Below, piece after piece: positions 1-9,336 of a stretch of 33,221 nt of DNA. Below the pieces are notes generated by a model. That model ran no database searches. It had not been told where the DNA came from and saw only the letters and a program-made list of their open reading frames with translations. Location: NCBI GenBank assembly GCA_027575765.1, contig JANBPT010000504.1, positions 1 to 33,221 on the forward strand, in the 5' to 3' direction. The DNA is from Tieghemiomyces parasiticus (Eukaryota > Kickxellomycota > Dimargaritomycetes > Dimargaritales > Dimargaritaceae). The number at the start of each line of letters is the position of its first letter. Position 1 is the first letter of the stretch. The position numbers and the translations under genes were made by a program.

Positions 1-540
1 GCAAGGTCCAGTTTATGATCTGCGGAAGAGGGGCGAGACCTTCCAACGACAAGGGTTACACAAACACACAGCTGCATGGTCGGCCTAGGTTATTTAGGTA
101 CGGCGATACATTGAGCCGTGTACCCTCCACCTGTGAATCCCCTGCTATGGATGGTCAATTCGCTTTGTGGCCGCGGCCGAGGGCCTCTAAACACTCCCGC
201 TTTTACGCACCACGCTTTAAGCGCTCCTCCTCACCTCCCGCATTTCCGCTTCGAATCCGGTCTGGTTGTTCACAAGTCTTTGCCGGCCAACTACACCACA
301 CATCTATGCCTGGGTACCGGAGTTGGAACACGCTTAATTAAACGGCGGCGGTCAGCCGTGCGAACGTTAATGAAAACGGGACAGGTGAAAACAGGCTTGC
401 AAGGTGCATGGGCATTGTCGCCCTGGGAACTCCCCCGGCGTAAATATTGACAAGCAGTGATGCGTCAGTTGGCGTCAACACGTCGCTGCTGGAGGGTACC
501 GCCTTTGCCCCCTCCCATCACTGGTCCGGCCTCTCTTCTA

Positions 541-762
541 AGAAAGTGTGTTTCATGGCATCTGGGGCTTGGGTTACGCAAGCCAGAGGAGTCGCTTATG
601 GAGGAGACTCTCTGGGCAGGTAAGTCGTGAGCCCGTCTGTGCCTAAGCGTATTACCAACACCTTCCCTCCTTTCCCCGCCCCACCCTCCTTCATTGTATA
701 TCCCCTGCCATATCTAGCAACGTTTCCGGTATGCGGTAGCCGAACGGAAAAGATGGGTGTGA
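541..762 (+). CDS. possible 3' end of a small spliced gene (weak candidate)
   Basis: A good donor (CAG|GTAAGTC, intron from 620) is followed by a C/T-rich stretch ending in ATATCTAG at 717, the same style as the confirmed introns of this window. The intron is 98 nt. Joined in phase 0, the exons read ...LWRRLSGQ then QRFRYAVAERKRWV and a TGA at 760-762, a basic tail of the kind common in small mitochondrial ribosomal proteins. No ATG exists in this frame after the upstream TAA at 538-540, so an earlier exon would be needed. The overlapping ATG at 555 gives a different 28-aa product across the same junction. I do not recognise a family, and chance is a real alternative. Confidence 0.22.
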
Positions 763-1023
763 GTAGGGCCAATCAACCGCTGTGTAAGGCGCGCCAGCCC
801 CGCTAATCTATTATTGAATAGCTGGTAGACACAGCTAGCCAGGTCTAAACAGTGGGTAGGCGCAACTGACACTAGCCACGCAAGTTGTGCAGAAGCGCCG
901 TATTATCACTGAGAAATATTTATGCAGGGGCCATGTTTCTTATATACCGGGCTCGACATGTACGGCTTCAGTGCTCCGGATCAGTCTACAATGTCTGCCT
1001 ATCCCATCTATCTTAACCTGTAA

Positions 1024-1049
1024 ACACACACACACACACACACACACAC
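1024..1049. repeat. (AC)13 microsatellite
   Basis: There are 13 uninterrupted AC units followed by a degenerate GCACCC edge. It lies in non-coding sequence with no gene within 1 kb on either side. Confidence 0.95.
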
Positions 1050-2189
1050 GCACCCATTAAGGAAAATCTAAATGATAGCAGGCTTTAGAGTCCTCTTGTG
1101 GTCGTCACCCTGTCAACAATTGGCCAACCGATTAAGGTTCTGCCTGGCGACCAAGGATGGCATCGTAAGTTAACACGGTCCGCAGGTGTGGGAAAGTCAA
1201 TCGTAAACACGGAAGGCACCTGATCCTGCGATGGAAAAAAGAAATAATAAAAATATAGATAAGAATACTAAAAAAATAAAGACTGGTGGGCAACTGGGCA
1301 ATGGACAAAAAAATTATAATCCCACATTAACCATCCGTCTTACCCATCAGTAGGTTTGCTTCCATTTCAGTGTACAAGTGACCGATGGATTCTGGCTACA
1401 ACTATCACTCATAAGTTAAAGACCGGAAAGACGAAGAATCAACCTCAGAAGATAAACAAGGGAGAGGACAGGGAAACGTAGGAGGAACGGTCTAAGCGAA
1501 GGTATAGCCCTACTCCCGTGGCCATGGCCCCTGTCTCTTCCTCCGGCAGAAGGGGGGGGTGCCAGCCGTAAAGAACCCGGTGAGGGTGACAAGGGGAGTT
1601 TTATTAACCGACTGTGGCTTAGTGAAAGCGTAAACGAGTAGTCCTAGCTCTGAGGTTAGAATAGCCTCATTGCAACCCACACGGCGGAAGCAGATTTGTT
1701 TTTTTGTTTTCTTGGTATGGGGCCCTGGTTTTTGGCTGGGTGTGATAGGTTTCCATCACCTCTCCCTGTTTGGTTTCCCTAGCTCACGACCTCGGAAATT
1801 AGGAAGTGGGTTGCTGGCCCCGTTCCATATTCACCACCTCGCCTCCCCTAATTTGGCCGAGTTCCTTTGACCGCGTCTCGTCGGCATAGGGGGGGGGAGG
1901 GAAGATCACCCTAAATTTCGGCAGAGCACAATATATAGAGAGGTGGAGAATGTCGCCAACGCCTTATTCCAAGCTTGAACAGTTACCATTGTATCCTCAT
2001 CTCTCCGTGGTCTCGGACCTAACCTTCAACTGCCTATGATCCCATCTAAATTTCGCATCGCCACTTCCCCCCCATTTATTAACGGTATCTCTTGATTTCA
2101 CAACTTTTTTTACTACCTGTACCTGCCGACTATAAGAGTTATCTCCTCCAAATCCAACCGACGTATCCGCTATTAATTTTATATTCTTT

Positions 2190-2206
2190 TATATATATAT
2201 ATATAT
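2190..2206. promoter_or_regulatory. (TA)8 tract just upstream of the 578-aa gene
   Basis: An uninterrupted run of TA dinucleotides ends about 25 nt before the ATG at 2231, inside an AT- and pyrimidine-rich leader. It is too close to the start codon to be a standard TATA box unless translation starts further in. It may be part of a short promoter or 5' UTR. A promoter role is inference from position only. Confidence 0.35.
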
Positions 2207-2230
2207 TATTACTGATAATCCTCGTTCATT

Positions 2231-3967
2231 ATGCGTTACCATTACTCGGCCTCGTCTCAGCAACCCGGCGCCATTACCGTGGTTAATTTTCCAATCCAGG
2301 CAACCATTGCCTCCAATTTCAGCGGCGGGGACACGATCGAGTTATCCGAGGTCACGGTGACCTACAAGCGCTCGATGAGGTCTGACCAGTCCCACCTCAG
2401 TGGCCACCCGCAGTTCTCCAACGGAGCCCAAAAGTCCGCTACGTCGCCCCTGGACCAGGAGGTACACGGGGATATTCTCCCGCCCAGTCTTGTCGGGCCA
2501 CCCGTCGTTTCTTATACTCCCAAACCCATTACCGCAGCAAGAACCCAGGCCTGCATTGGGGTGAGCCCCCCGTCCGCCACCCGGTCGGCCGGTCCATCGA
2601 CGCTCACCCCGCTTGCCGAGTCATCGGCGAGCTCTATCGAAGACTCCTCATGGGGCCAGAAAATCATCAGCACGCTTGGGAAGGCCGTGCAGTTCTTGTG
2701 CGACCCGATGCCGTCCAAGGGCCCACCGTTGCGGCCTGAACTGGCACCGCCAAAGGCCGGACACTCGGACCCCGATAACGGGAGCGGCCGTCTTCCCGGT
2801 TCTAATCCCCGCCCGCCTCCCAACGGTAGCTACAGCCTGACGGGGTCGCTACGAGAGCCCGTCAGTATACCCGCTAACGAGCCGGAACCCAACCGTGTCA
2901 GCGCTAATCAGCGTCGCTATACTCACTATCCTACGCCGATGGACACCGTTCGCCCGAGCAACGCGACTATAGGTGCCGCCGCCGCTGCTGCTGGCACCAC
3001 CACCATTCAGGCCACCCTGCCCTCGGCAATGAAGCGTGGAACCAGTCGGGATCGACTGGTAGGTTTGGACGGCGGGGTCAAATTCAAGCTCCATACCGAC
3101 GAGATGCCCGATTCGCTGGGGAGCACGCCCTACCTGACCGCTAGCGAGTCCCCAATGTTTGAACATCACCTGGTGGGCCGTCACCACGGTCAGTCGCAAA
3201 CCTACCCTGACGACGTAAAACCTGTGCGACAGAACCAGCCGTGGTTATCGGAGGACCGCCAGCGTGCTTCGCGGTCCGGTAGCCGCAGTCAAGACCGCCG
3301 TGGCCATTCCACGCCATCCGGGCTAACTCGGGACTGCCAGAAGGTACCGCCGCTGGGGCTCACCGCCGGAGAGCCTCACTTGAACCCGGGTACAAGTTTC
3401 CCTCCTCATCTTCCACATCAGGGTGCGGGTATCAATGGCGCGCCTGCGGTAAGTCTTAGCTACGACCACCACGCCACGGTCATGGTTGAACCGGTGGCCG
3501 AAGCGGGCCCGGTAACCCTACGACGGGCGACCTCTTTCCACCACCTAGCCCGGAATGACCACGTCTTGGCCTTCACCTCGGTCCAGCAGTACGACAGCAA
3601 GTACCATTGGAGCGATGAGCGAACCCTAACCAGTCGACCACCACGCCAGCGTACTAGTAGTACCCGCGACCGTGAGCGCCAATCGCAGAAACGTTCTACC
3701 CGTCGGACTACCCACAACCAGACCCAAGTCCTCCCCTCCCGTTCCTCCCCCGGCCCTTCCCCGGTTTTAGCGCCCCGCAAGTCAACCCGACCCACCGTTC
3801 GCTTTGACATGGACCGCCGGGACGTCGCTCAGGATACACCGAAACATCAGGTTTATTCCGACCGGGACGGACCTCAGTTGAATGAATACCCCCCGAACGA
3901 GACGCGAGGTATCCGTCGCCGACATGGCGCTAAACTGAAGGATGGGCCATACTTTTATACTCCTTAA
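2231..3967 (+). CDS. hypothetical 578-aa disordered, basic protein
   Basis: A single open frame of 578 codons has the G/C-rich third positions seen in the recognised genes here, which supports it as real. I recognise no catalytic or folded domain. Most of the protein is rich in Pro, Ser, Thr, Arg and Gln and should be disordered. An Ala run (AAAAAA) lies near residue 250. The strand-helix-like segments are near residues 13-50 and 138-160 (WGQKIISTLGKAVQFL, a plausible amphipathic helix). The last 150 residues are strongly basic with RS-type patches and end RRRHGAKLKDGPYFYTP. There is no signal peptide or membrane segment. A donor-like GGTAAGTC at about 3449 lies inside the frame, but coding character continues past it, so I do not split the gene. 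The start is the first ATG after an AT-rich leader. A scaffold or RNA/cytoskeleton-binding role is only a guess. Confidence 0.72.
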   Translation: MRYHYSASSQQPGAITVVNFPIQATIASNFSGGDTIELSEVTVTYKRSMRSDQSHLSGHPQFSNGAQKSATSPLDQEVHGDILPPSLVGPPVVSYTPKPITAARTQACIGVSPPSATRSAGPSTLTPLAESSASSIEDSSWGQKIISTLGKAVQFLCDPMPSKGPPLRPELAPPKAGHSDPDNGSGRLPGSNPRPPPNGSYSLTGSLREPVSIPANEPEPNRVSANQRRYTHYPTPMDTVRPSNATIGAAAAAAGTTTIQATLPSAMKRGTSRDRLVGLDGGVKFKLHTDEMPDSLGSTPYLTASESPMFEHHLVGRHHGQSQTYPDDVKPVRQNQPWLSEDRQRASRSGSRSQDRRGHSTPSGLTRDCQKVPPLGLTAGEPHLNPGTSFPPHLPHQGAGINGAPAVSLSYDHHATVMVEPVAEAGPVTLRRATSFHHLARNDHVLAFTSVQQYDSKYHWSDERTLTSRPPRQRTSSTRDRERQSQKRSTRRTTHNQTQVLPSRSSPGPSPVLAPRKSTRPTVRFDMDRRDVAQDTPKHQVYSDRDGPQLNEYPPNETRGIRRRHGAKLKDGPYFYTP

Positions 3968-6900
3968 CCGACATTGTGTAACTTTCTAAATAAATGTGTA
4001 TTATGTAATAAATAAATAGAGGTATATGTCTTTATGTCACGACACACTTGAAATTCGATGTGGAAGTTGAACTAGATGACATTATATCAGAAAATATATA
4101 CTTAAGGAGGGTAACATGTACATTATCATTAATTCTAACACATTTGCGATTCGGATTTCAGCATGTAATACTTTGTATGCAATATGAATGTCACCACTGT
4201 TCGGTGATGAAAAAATACTGAGGGGGCAGTGAGGCTTTTATAATAAAATTATTATTATTATTTTTTGGGGGACTAGATACTAAGGGAGATATCGCCTTAC
4301 CCCTCCTCTTAGGGCAGGGACTCCCTGCATTGCTTTACGGCCAGAGTGACTTTTTCAGAAATGTGGCTGGGGAAAAAACCCCAGGAGATGGCCTTTGAAG
4401 GCCCATTTTTGCTGCCAATATTGCCGTCATGTCAGACCTAGCTACCATTCAGTAGACGTCGTCCAGAGGAACCCCCCCCCCTCTCCTCCCTCCTGATCTT
4501 GCCGTACCGAGTCCTATCAGAATTACCCGTGTCTTCTGGGCGATCGTCCGCCATGCTTAACTCCACGATGGCTACCATGTGTCGCTTACTTCTCCCTCCC
4601 CCCTTCGCCTGTGGTTAGTTGTACATGCCCGACCCTCTTCCCTCCCCTCTCGCCCTTCCGAACTTCCACAAGTCCAGGCACTCCCTACCGTTTTTCATAT
4701 CTGACCCACTCTCTCGTTGTTCACACATGCCGCACATTATATTAGATTCCTATATTATGATTCTACCACCGTATCATTATATTTGGATTCGTGACCACTA
4801 GCTCGGCTAATCGTGCGGTTGTTTGATGCCTCAATAGTAATAGTCTAGTATGGCCATACCTAATGGGGCTGTTCCGATATCTTGTTACAGTTAGACGTAG
4901 ATAACTGGGTAGAACAGGTTCCCACGCCATTCCCCCTATCAATCGGCCGACCTAATTATGGGGGTTGACATAGTCGAGTGGGTGGGCGGAACTGTCACTA
5001 TGCTTCGGGTGCGTCACTGTGGTCGCTCAAGAACAACGGCCACTGAATCGAACCAATAAGCCTGCCCACGTCAAGTAAACACAAACTACACACACACGAC
5101 GACGTTTGGATACAGCCAGCCGAGAAGACCCAAGTCCTTCAAACCCCAGTCCTTCGGCAGCTACTACGGCTCACCCTCAGCCAACAATAGAGTCACCAGT
5201 GATTGCGCTTTCCTATTAGCCAAAAGCTACCTTGTTAATTATTATTATTATTATTTCTAACCTTTGTTTGGTTTGGATGGTGACCACTAGGCGAAATCCG
5301 TGCAATATCGACTCTTGCTTTGGTCACACTCCTTTTCCTTTGGTTACAACCATTATGCACGGTTGTCATGCTCACGCGTACCGTCTGTACCTTTAACCTT
5401 AGTCACCATTAGAGTATCGGGCACTTTGACTATTCTTACGGCGGTCTTCCTTGACCAGCGCTTTCTCTACACCTGCATTAACCACTGGCCGATAAGGACC
5501 CCAGATAATTACCTATACTTTCGCCTTATCTAAGGCGCCTCATGGTTGCTAATCCTGAACATAAATCATTATCCACGCAGACGCACACACCCAATGTAGT
5601 CGTTTTTTCCCCCGACCTCTTCCTCCTCCCTTCGATGCAGCCCATTACAGGCACTGTATCATATAATTGAACTATAGGCTCCATGTCGCATACAAAAAGT
5701 TCTATCAGAAGTGGTCACAGCAGTGTTTACCTACCTGCTGTGTCTATATAACTTGGGGGCCGCTGTTTAATGAATCAGGTATCGCCAAGGATCTTAGCCA
5801 CGACGGCCAGCCTTTCTGCTCTTTAGGTGGCTCCCCCAGACTCACACTTCATTTGCGACGATCAGTTGTGGATATTCTTCACCTCTCCCTCTCCCACCTC
5901 GTTCCCTGCCCACGCGGCCGCTACAAATTGGGCAATATCGCGGCAGCGCTCCCTCCCTCCCCCAGACCCGGTCAGAATGTAATATTAGGCAGTCCATATG
6001 TGATTTTTGTTTGACAGGCGCATCCTTTCCTTCATTATATGGGTGTGGGACACATTGAGGTACAAGTGTTGGTAATGGTACAGAGGTGGCGGATGTTGAG
6101 GTCGGTCGTATAGGGTACCAGCCTGGCTCCCGTCGTCTGTAATCATGTCTAGATTTCAATTATGGCAGGAAGAGGACGAGAAGGACAGAGGGGGGAGGTG
6201 AGAAGGATGTAGCGACGGCTGGGTCTATATTGGGATATGAAGGCGTGGCAGGAGGCGATTGTACATTATGCACTAGAAACGATATCGTACGCAGCCTCTC
6301 TTCGTCCAATGGACAGGAACGGGACGGAAAGGGTGCTACACAACCCTCGCCTTCGTGACCATCTTTTTATTGGTATTGTTTCTTGCACGCGTTGTACCGT
6401 GGAGTGAGGAGCGTCACAAGGGAGTAATAAAAAGAACCTAGATAAAAAAAATTGTATACAAAATCGGTTACGCCCCTGAACTGGCCCCTTCCCTCCTCCC
6501 TGCTACCATTCCTTCACCCACACAGCGGTACACACATCTACCTACCCCACGCACGCGCTCGTGTGGCCACCTCGCTGGGAGGGGGGGGGTACATAGTCAT
6601 ACCCAGACCAGGAGGGATCCACTGACTTGCCTCTCGCTCCCCCCCCCCCTCCGCCGCCTTCCCTCCCACTTCTCGCAAACTGAAAATCGACCTTTCACCT
6701 ACCCTTCCGCGTTGTACGTGCGCGGGGTGAATCACGCCGCCGACGCATGTGCCACCAGTTCATCACGCTCCCGCTTGTTATTCTACCCACCTCTTTCACC
6801 CCTTTCTCTGGCCGTTTGGGGAGGCGGCACGGAGGGCGGTCTCGTGGGCAGATGGGGGGTATATAATAGAGCACAACGGTCCACACACTCTCTTGAGCCT

Positions 6901-7165
6901 GTGTGCCTTTTTTTTCATTATTATTACCTCTCCCCCTTCCTCCTCCTCTGGCTCTCTTTCTCTCCTTCGCACACGTTGAACCCCAGCCTTCTTTTTGCAC
7001 TATTAATTTGGTCTTATCCAGTTTATTCGCTGCCAATCCTGGCCACCCAGGCACAGTCGAATTTCCCACCTTCATAACCCCATATTTTGTGTTGTTTCCC
7101 CCCCCCCTCGCTTCCCCACACTATCTATTCGGCAGATACAGAGTCAGACGACCTGTCTGGTGACC
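3968..7165. other. 3.2-kb spacer with no supported gene
   Basis: After the poly(A) region the sequence is AT-rich to about 4270, then mixed. Two adjacent short hairpins sit at 4367-4384 (CTGGGG, A6 loop, CCCCAG) and about 4389-4405 (GGCC stem, followed by T5). ATT-repeat tracts lie at about 4245-4262 and 5238-5256. The open frames at 4619-4801, 5300-5533, 5667-6014 and 6712-7163 are low-complexity or lack codon bias and motifs. From about 6880 to 7160 the plus strand is very C/T-rich, like the promoters of the recognised genes, and leads into the small gene at 7166. Confidence 0.6.
3989..4020 (+). terminator. poly(A) signals of the 578-aa gene
   Basis: AATAAA occurs at 3989-3994 and again twice in overlap at 4007-4016, beginning 22 nt after the stop codon. 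This matches an AT-rich 3' end and fixes the gene's orientation. Confidence 0.6.
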
Positions 7166-7601
7166 ATGCTCGATACTTCCATTCCTAGTGACGCGGCCCA
7201 GCTGTATCACCTCGTGGGTCTAGGTATGCAAGTCGGAGAGTGTAGACCGCATGCCCTGCCTGGTTTGATCACGAGGAGCTAGGCCGACTTACTAATACCG
7301 CTGGACCTTCCGTGGCCACCTCTAATCCCCCCCCACCAACCCACTCCCCTACACCACCCTAGCAGGCGCAATCACGTTCTGGTACGATAATGCCGTCCGC
7401 GAGGGGGTCGTTCGCCACATCAAACCGTTTCTAGGCCTCGTCGGGATTGAAATGAATGGCAAGTTGAACGACTACACGTTTCACTCGATCACAGTATTGC
7501 GCTACACATCCACCGCTTTGCCTGGCAGTCCGTATGACTTGAATATTGTCCCGTCCGCCCGGGCACGTCGGCTATTGGAGCGCAATGTGGCCCACGGTTA
7601 G
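7166..7601 (+). CDS. small two-exon gene, 98-aa protein of unknown function
   Basis: Exon 1 is 7166-7223 (58 nt) and exon 2 is 7363-7601 (239 nt). The 139-nt intron has donor CTAG|GTATGC and a very C-rich 3' end, CACCACCCTAG. Both sides match in phase 1, and the joined frame is exactly 99 codons ending in TAG. The start is supported by context (GTGACCATG) and by a long C/T-rich leader. The protein begins MLDTSIPSDAAQLYHLVGL and has a modestly hydrophobic stretch at residues 12-27 across the junction. The body is mixed charged and ends SARARRLLERNVAHG. Small size, one hydrophobic N-terminal segment and a basic C-terminus would suit a mitochondrial inner-membrane or assembly subunit, but I recognise no family. 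Exon 2 has no internal ATG-led frame of note, so the gene is invisible without splicing. Confidence 0.62.
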
Positions 7602-7835
7602 CGGAGAGAACTTCCTCGCTCTTCATAAACACGGTATGCTAGCCCACCCTGCCACTTTCAATCCATGTTTGACCGAGTGAAGCGACCATGTGGCTTCTGG
7701 TCACTGCCTTGGGCCTTACTCCATGACCGGTGTACATTGTACGCCAATGTAATCGGAGGAAGGCTTCAACTTTGGCCTATAGACCCTTTGGGGCCAGCCG
7801 GACTACAGGGCCCTGCTCCCTGGCTTGTACAATAA

Positions 7836-8004
7836 ATGTCCAACGCCCTTTCGCTTACCAAGTAAGTACGCTTTCAAATATCTCGGAACAATGACTGCAA
7901 ACAGGGTTGCAGCGGCTGTTGTCCAAAATTCCGTCTCTGCCCAGGACGCACGACTCGTTTGCATTGAAATACGCGGTTCGTCTACCTTCTCCTGTATATG
8001 CTGA
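7836..8004 (+). CDS. possible two-exon micro-gene, 41 aa (weak)
   Basis: ATGTCCAACGCC at 7836 opens a 26-nt exon that ends at a good donor (CCAA|GTAAGTACG). A branch-like ATGACTGC and an ACAG acceptor at 7901-7904 follow. Phase 2 matches, and the join gives MSNALSLTKVAAAVVQNSV and on to a TGA at 8002-8004. The implied intron is only 43 nt, well below the 135-350 nt of the other introns here. The opposite strand is open too, so chance is likely enough that I hold this at low confidence. I recognise no family. Confidence 0.22.
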
Positions 8005-8205
8005 CCACAGGGTAACGTTCTCCGCCGGGGCAAGTCCTAGTGGGTGAAATTGATAGTCTGTGCTTGTCATTCCGGTTACCAGAGGTAAATAAGGACGGCT
8101 GACTACACCCTCTCCATAGATACTCAATCCATCCTCACTAGCTTTGTGTCGTTTGCTCTTTGGTTTATTTCATTTCTTATTTCGATACATTGTTTACTGC
8201 GCACT

Positions 8206-8550
8206 TTAAGTCAGTGGTAAACCAACCCACCTCTCAAGTAAACCTCCCCTGGCTTTGACAATGGTTATCCCACCCGCTGCGTTCACCGTTTTCTCGCCCC
8301 AGCCAAGGGCCACGCAGTCAAGCCCTGAACCTACATACCACAGCCGCTGGGTCCCTACGGCGTCGCAACCCACAGCAAGGGCTGCGATATCTCTGAAGCT
8401 AACCGCATCAATGTGTAAGGGTCGATACCAGTCGCTTAGTTTCCCCTCGTATCAGGCTATGAAGTCGTGGGCCCGGCGATCCACTAGGGCGAGTAGATTC
8501 TGCAGTTCGGTCTCCGACATCCGTAGGGCCATGGGGCACGTTGCTGCGCC
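8206..8550 (-). pseudogene. possible decayed reading frame (minus strand)
   Basis: On the minus strand a splice-acceptor-like tract (TTTTCACCACAG) ends at 8551. A frame with G/C-rich third positions follows, containing MALRMSETELQNLLALVD, then a single TGA at 8452-8454, then about 80 more open codons including LSDWYRPLHIDAVSF and ending in TAA at 8206-8208. The codon bias on both sides of the stop looks gene-like. A broken gene or an unrecognised intron would both explain it. I recognise no protein family and the open plus-strand frame in the same place weakens the case. Confidence 0.2.
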
Positions 8551-9308
8551 CTGTGGTGAAAACAAAGACAACAAGTGGCGTAACGAATATTCTCAGGATC
8601 TCCGATACGTTTTGCTGTTCGGGGGGAGGAGGCACTCCCCTCTGAGGAAACCTGCCCTGACGGATCTCCGTCTCATGGTGGATTTTCCAAGTCAATTGAG
8701 TTCCAGGCCGGAAGCAGCCTTTAGAGCTTAAGTGGGGAACGGTTGGAGGCTATTGCCGGTTACCATCTAGAGTAATTCTCTGTAGGGAATTTTTTTTTAC
8801 ACAATGGCACCTCGTAATCATTTATCCAACTTGTAGTTTTGTTTTTTTCATCAACTGGCGTCGACACTGCACACATTATCTTATATCGGTAATGTTTGCG
8901 TACAGGTTATGGTGCTCATAGATGTACAGACGCCAACTGGACGCGTAGCTGGGCTTTAAGAAGTTTACTAAGAGAGGTGGGAAAACCATCACAGGGGGAC
9001 AAAGCGGAGCAGGACCTCAAGGGGACTGGTGATTTCTGAGTGTAGATGTATTCGGGCTAGCTAGTTGGTCCAGTATATGTTAAGCGTGGTTGCCAGCAGG
9101 GCAGGGCTGACCGCCTTTTATGGTAGATGATAAGGTGGAGGAGAGCCGAACCTAGGAGCCGTGAAAATGGTCGTTGTTGGTTAGCTGGTATATCAGAACC
9201 GCTAAAGGTATTATGCTTACAAAGGAAGTCTGGCCAGCTGCGATGGTTGGCTATTGTCGGTTGACTCGGGCGTTGCTGGCCACTGCCGCGTCATTATTTG
9301 ATGTGCTA

Positions 9309-9336
9309 CATCCAAGGACATCCAAGGACAGCCAAG
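9309..9336. repeat. short tandem repeat, unit about 10 nt
   Basis: TCCAAGGACA occurs twice in tandem at 9311-9330, followed by a third degraded copy beginning GCCAAG. It is not within a recognised gene. Confidence 0.8.

Larger units (their letters stand above)
1..2230. other. spacer and upstream region with no firmly supported gene
   Basis: No reading frame here has convincing family features. The open frames at 15-450 and 1670-1870 lack recognisable motifs and biased codon use. The stretch holds an AC microsatellite near 1024-1049, purine-rich low-complexity sequence around 1230-1320, and a pyrimidine-rich AT segment (about 2050-2225) that is probably the promoter of the gene at 2231. One spliced-exon candidate at about 541-762 is described separately at low confidence. 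Confidence 0.6.

Noticed and set aside
3444..3460. Donor-like GCGGTAAGTC within the 578-aa gene
   Set aside because: The reading frame and coding-like composition continue directly through it, and no matching acceptor restores a better protein.
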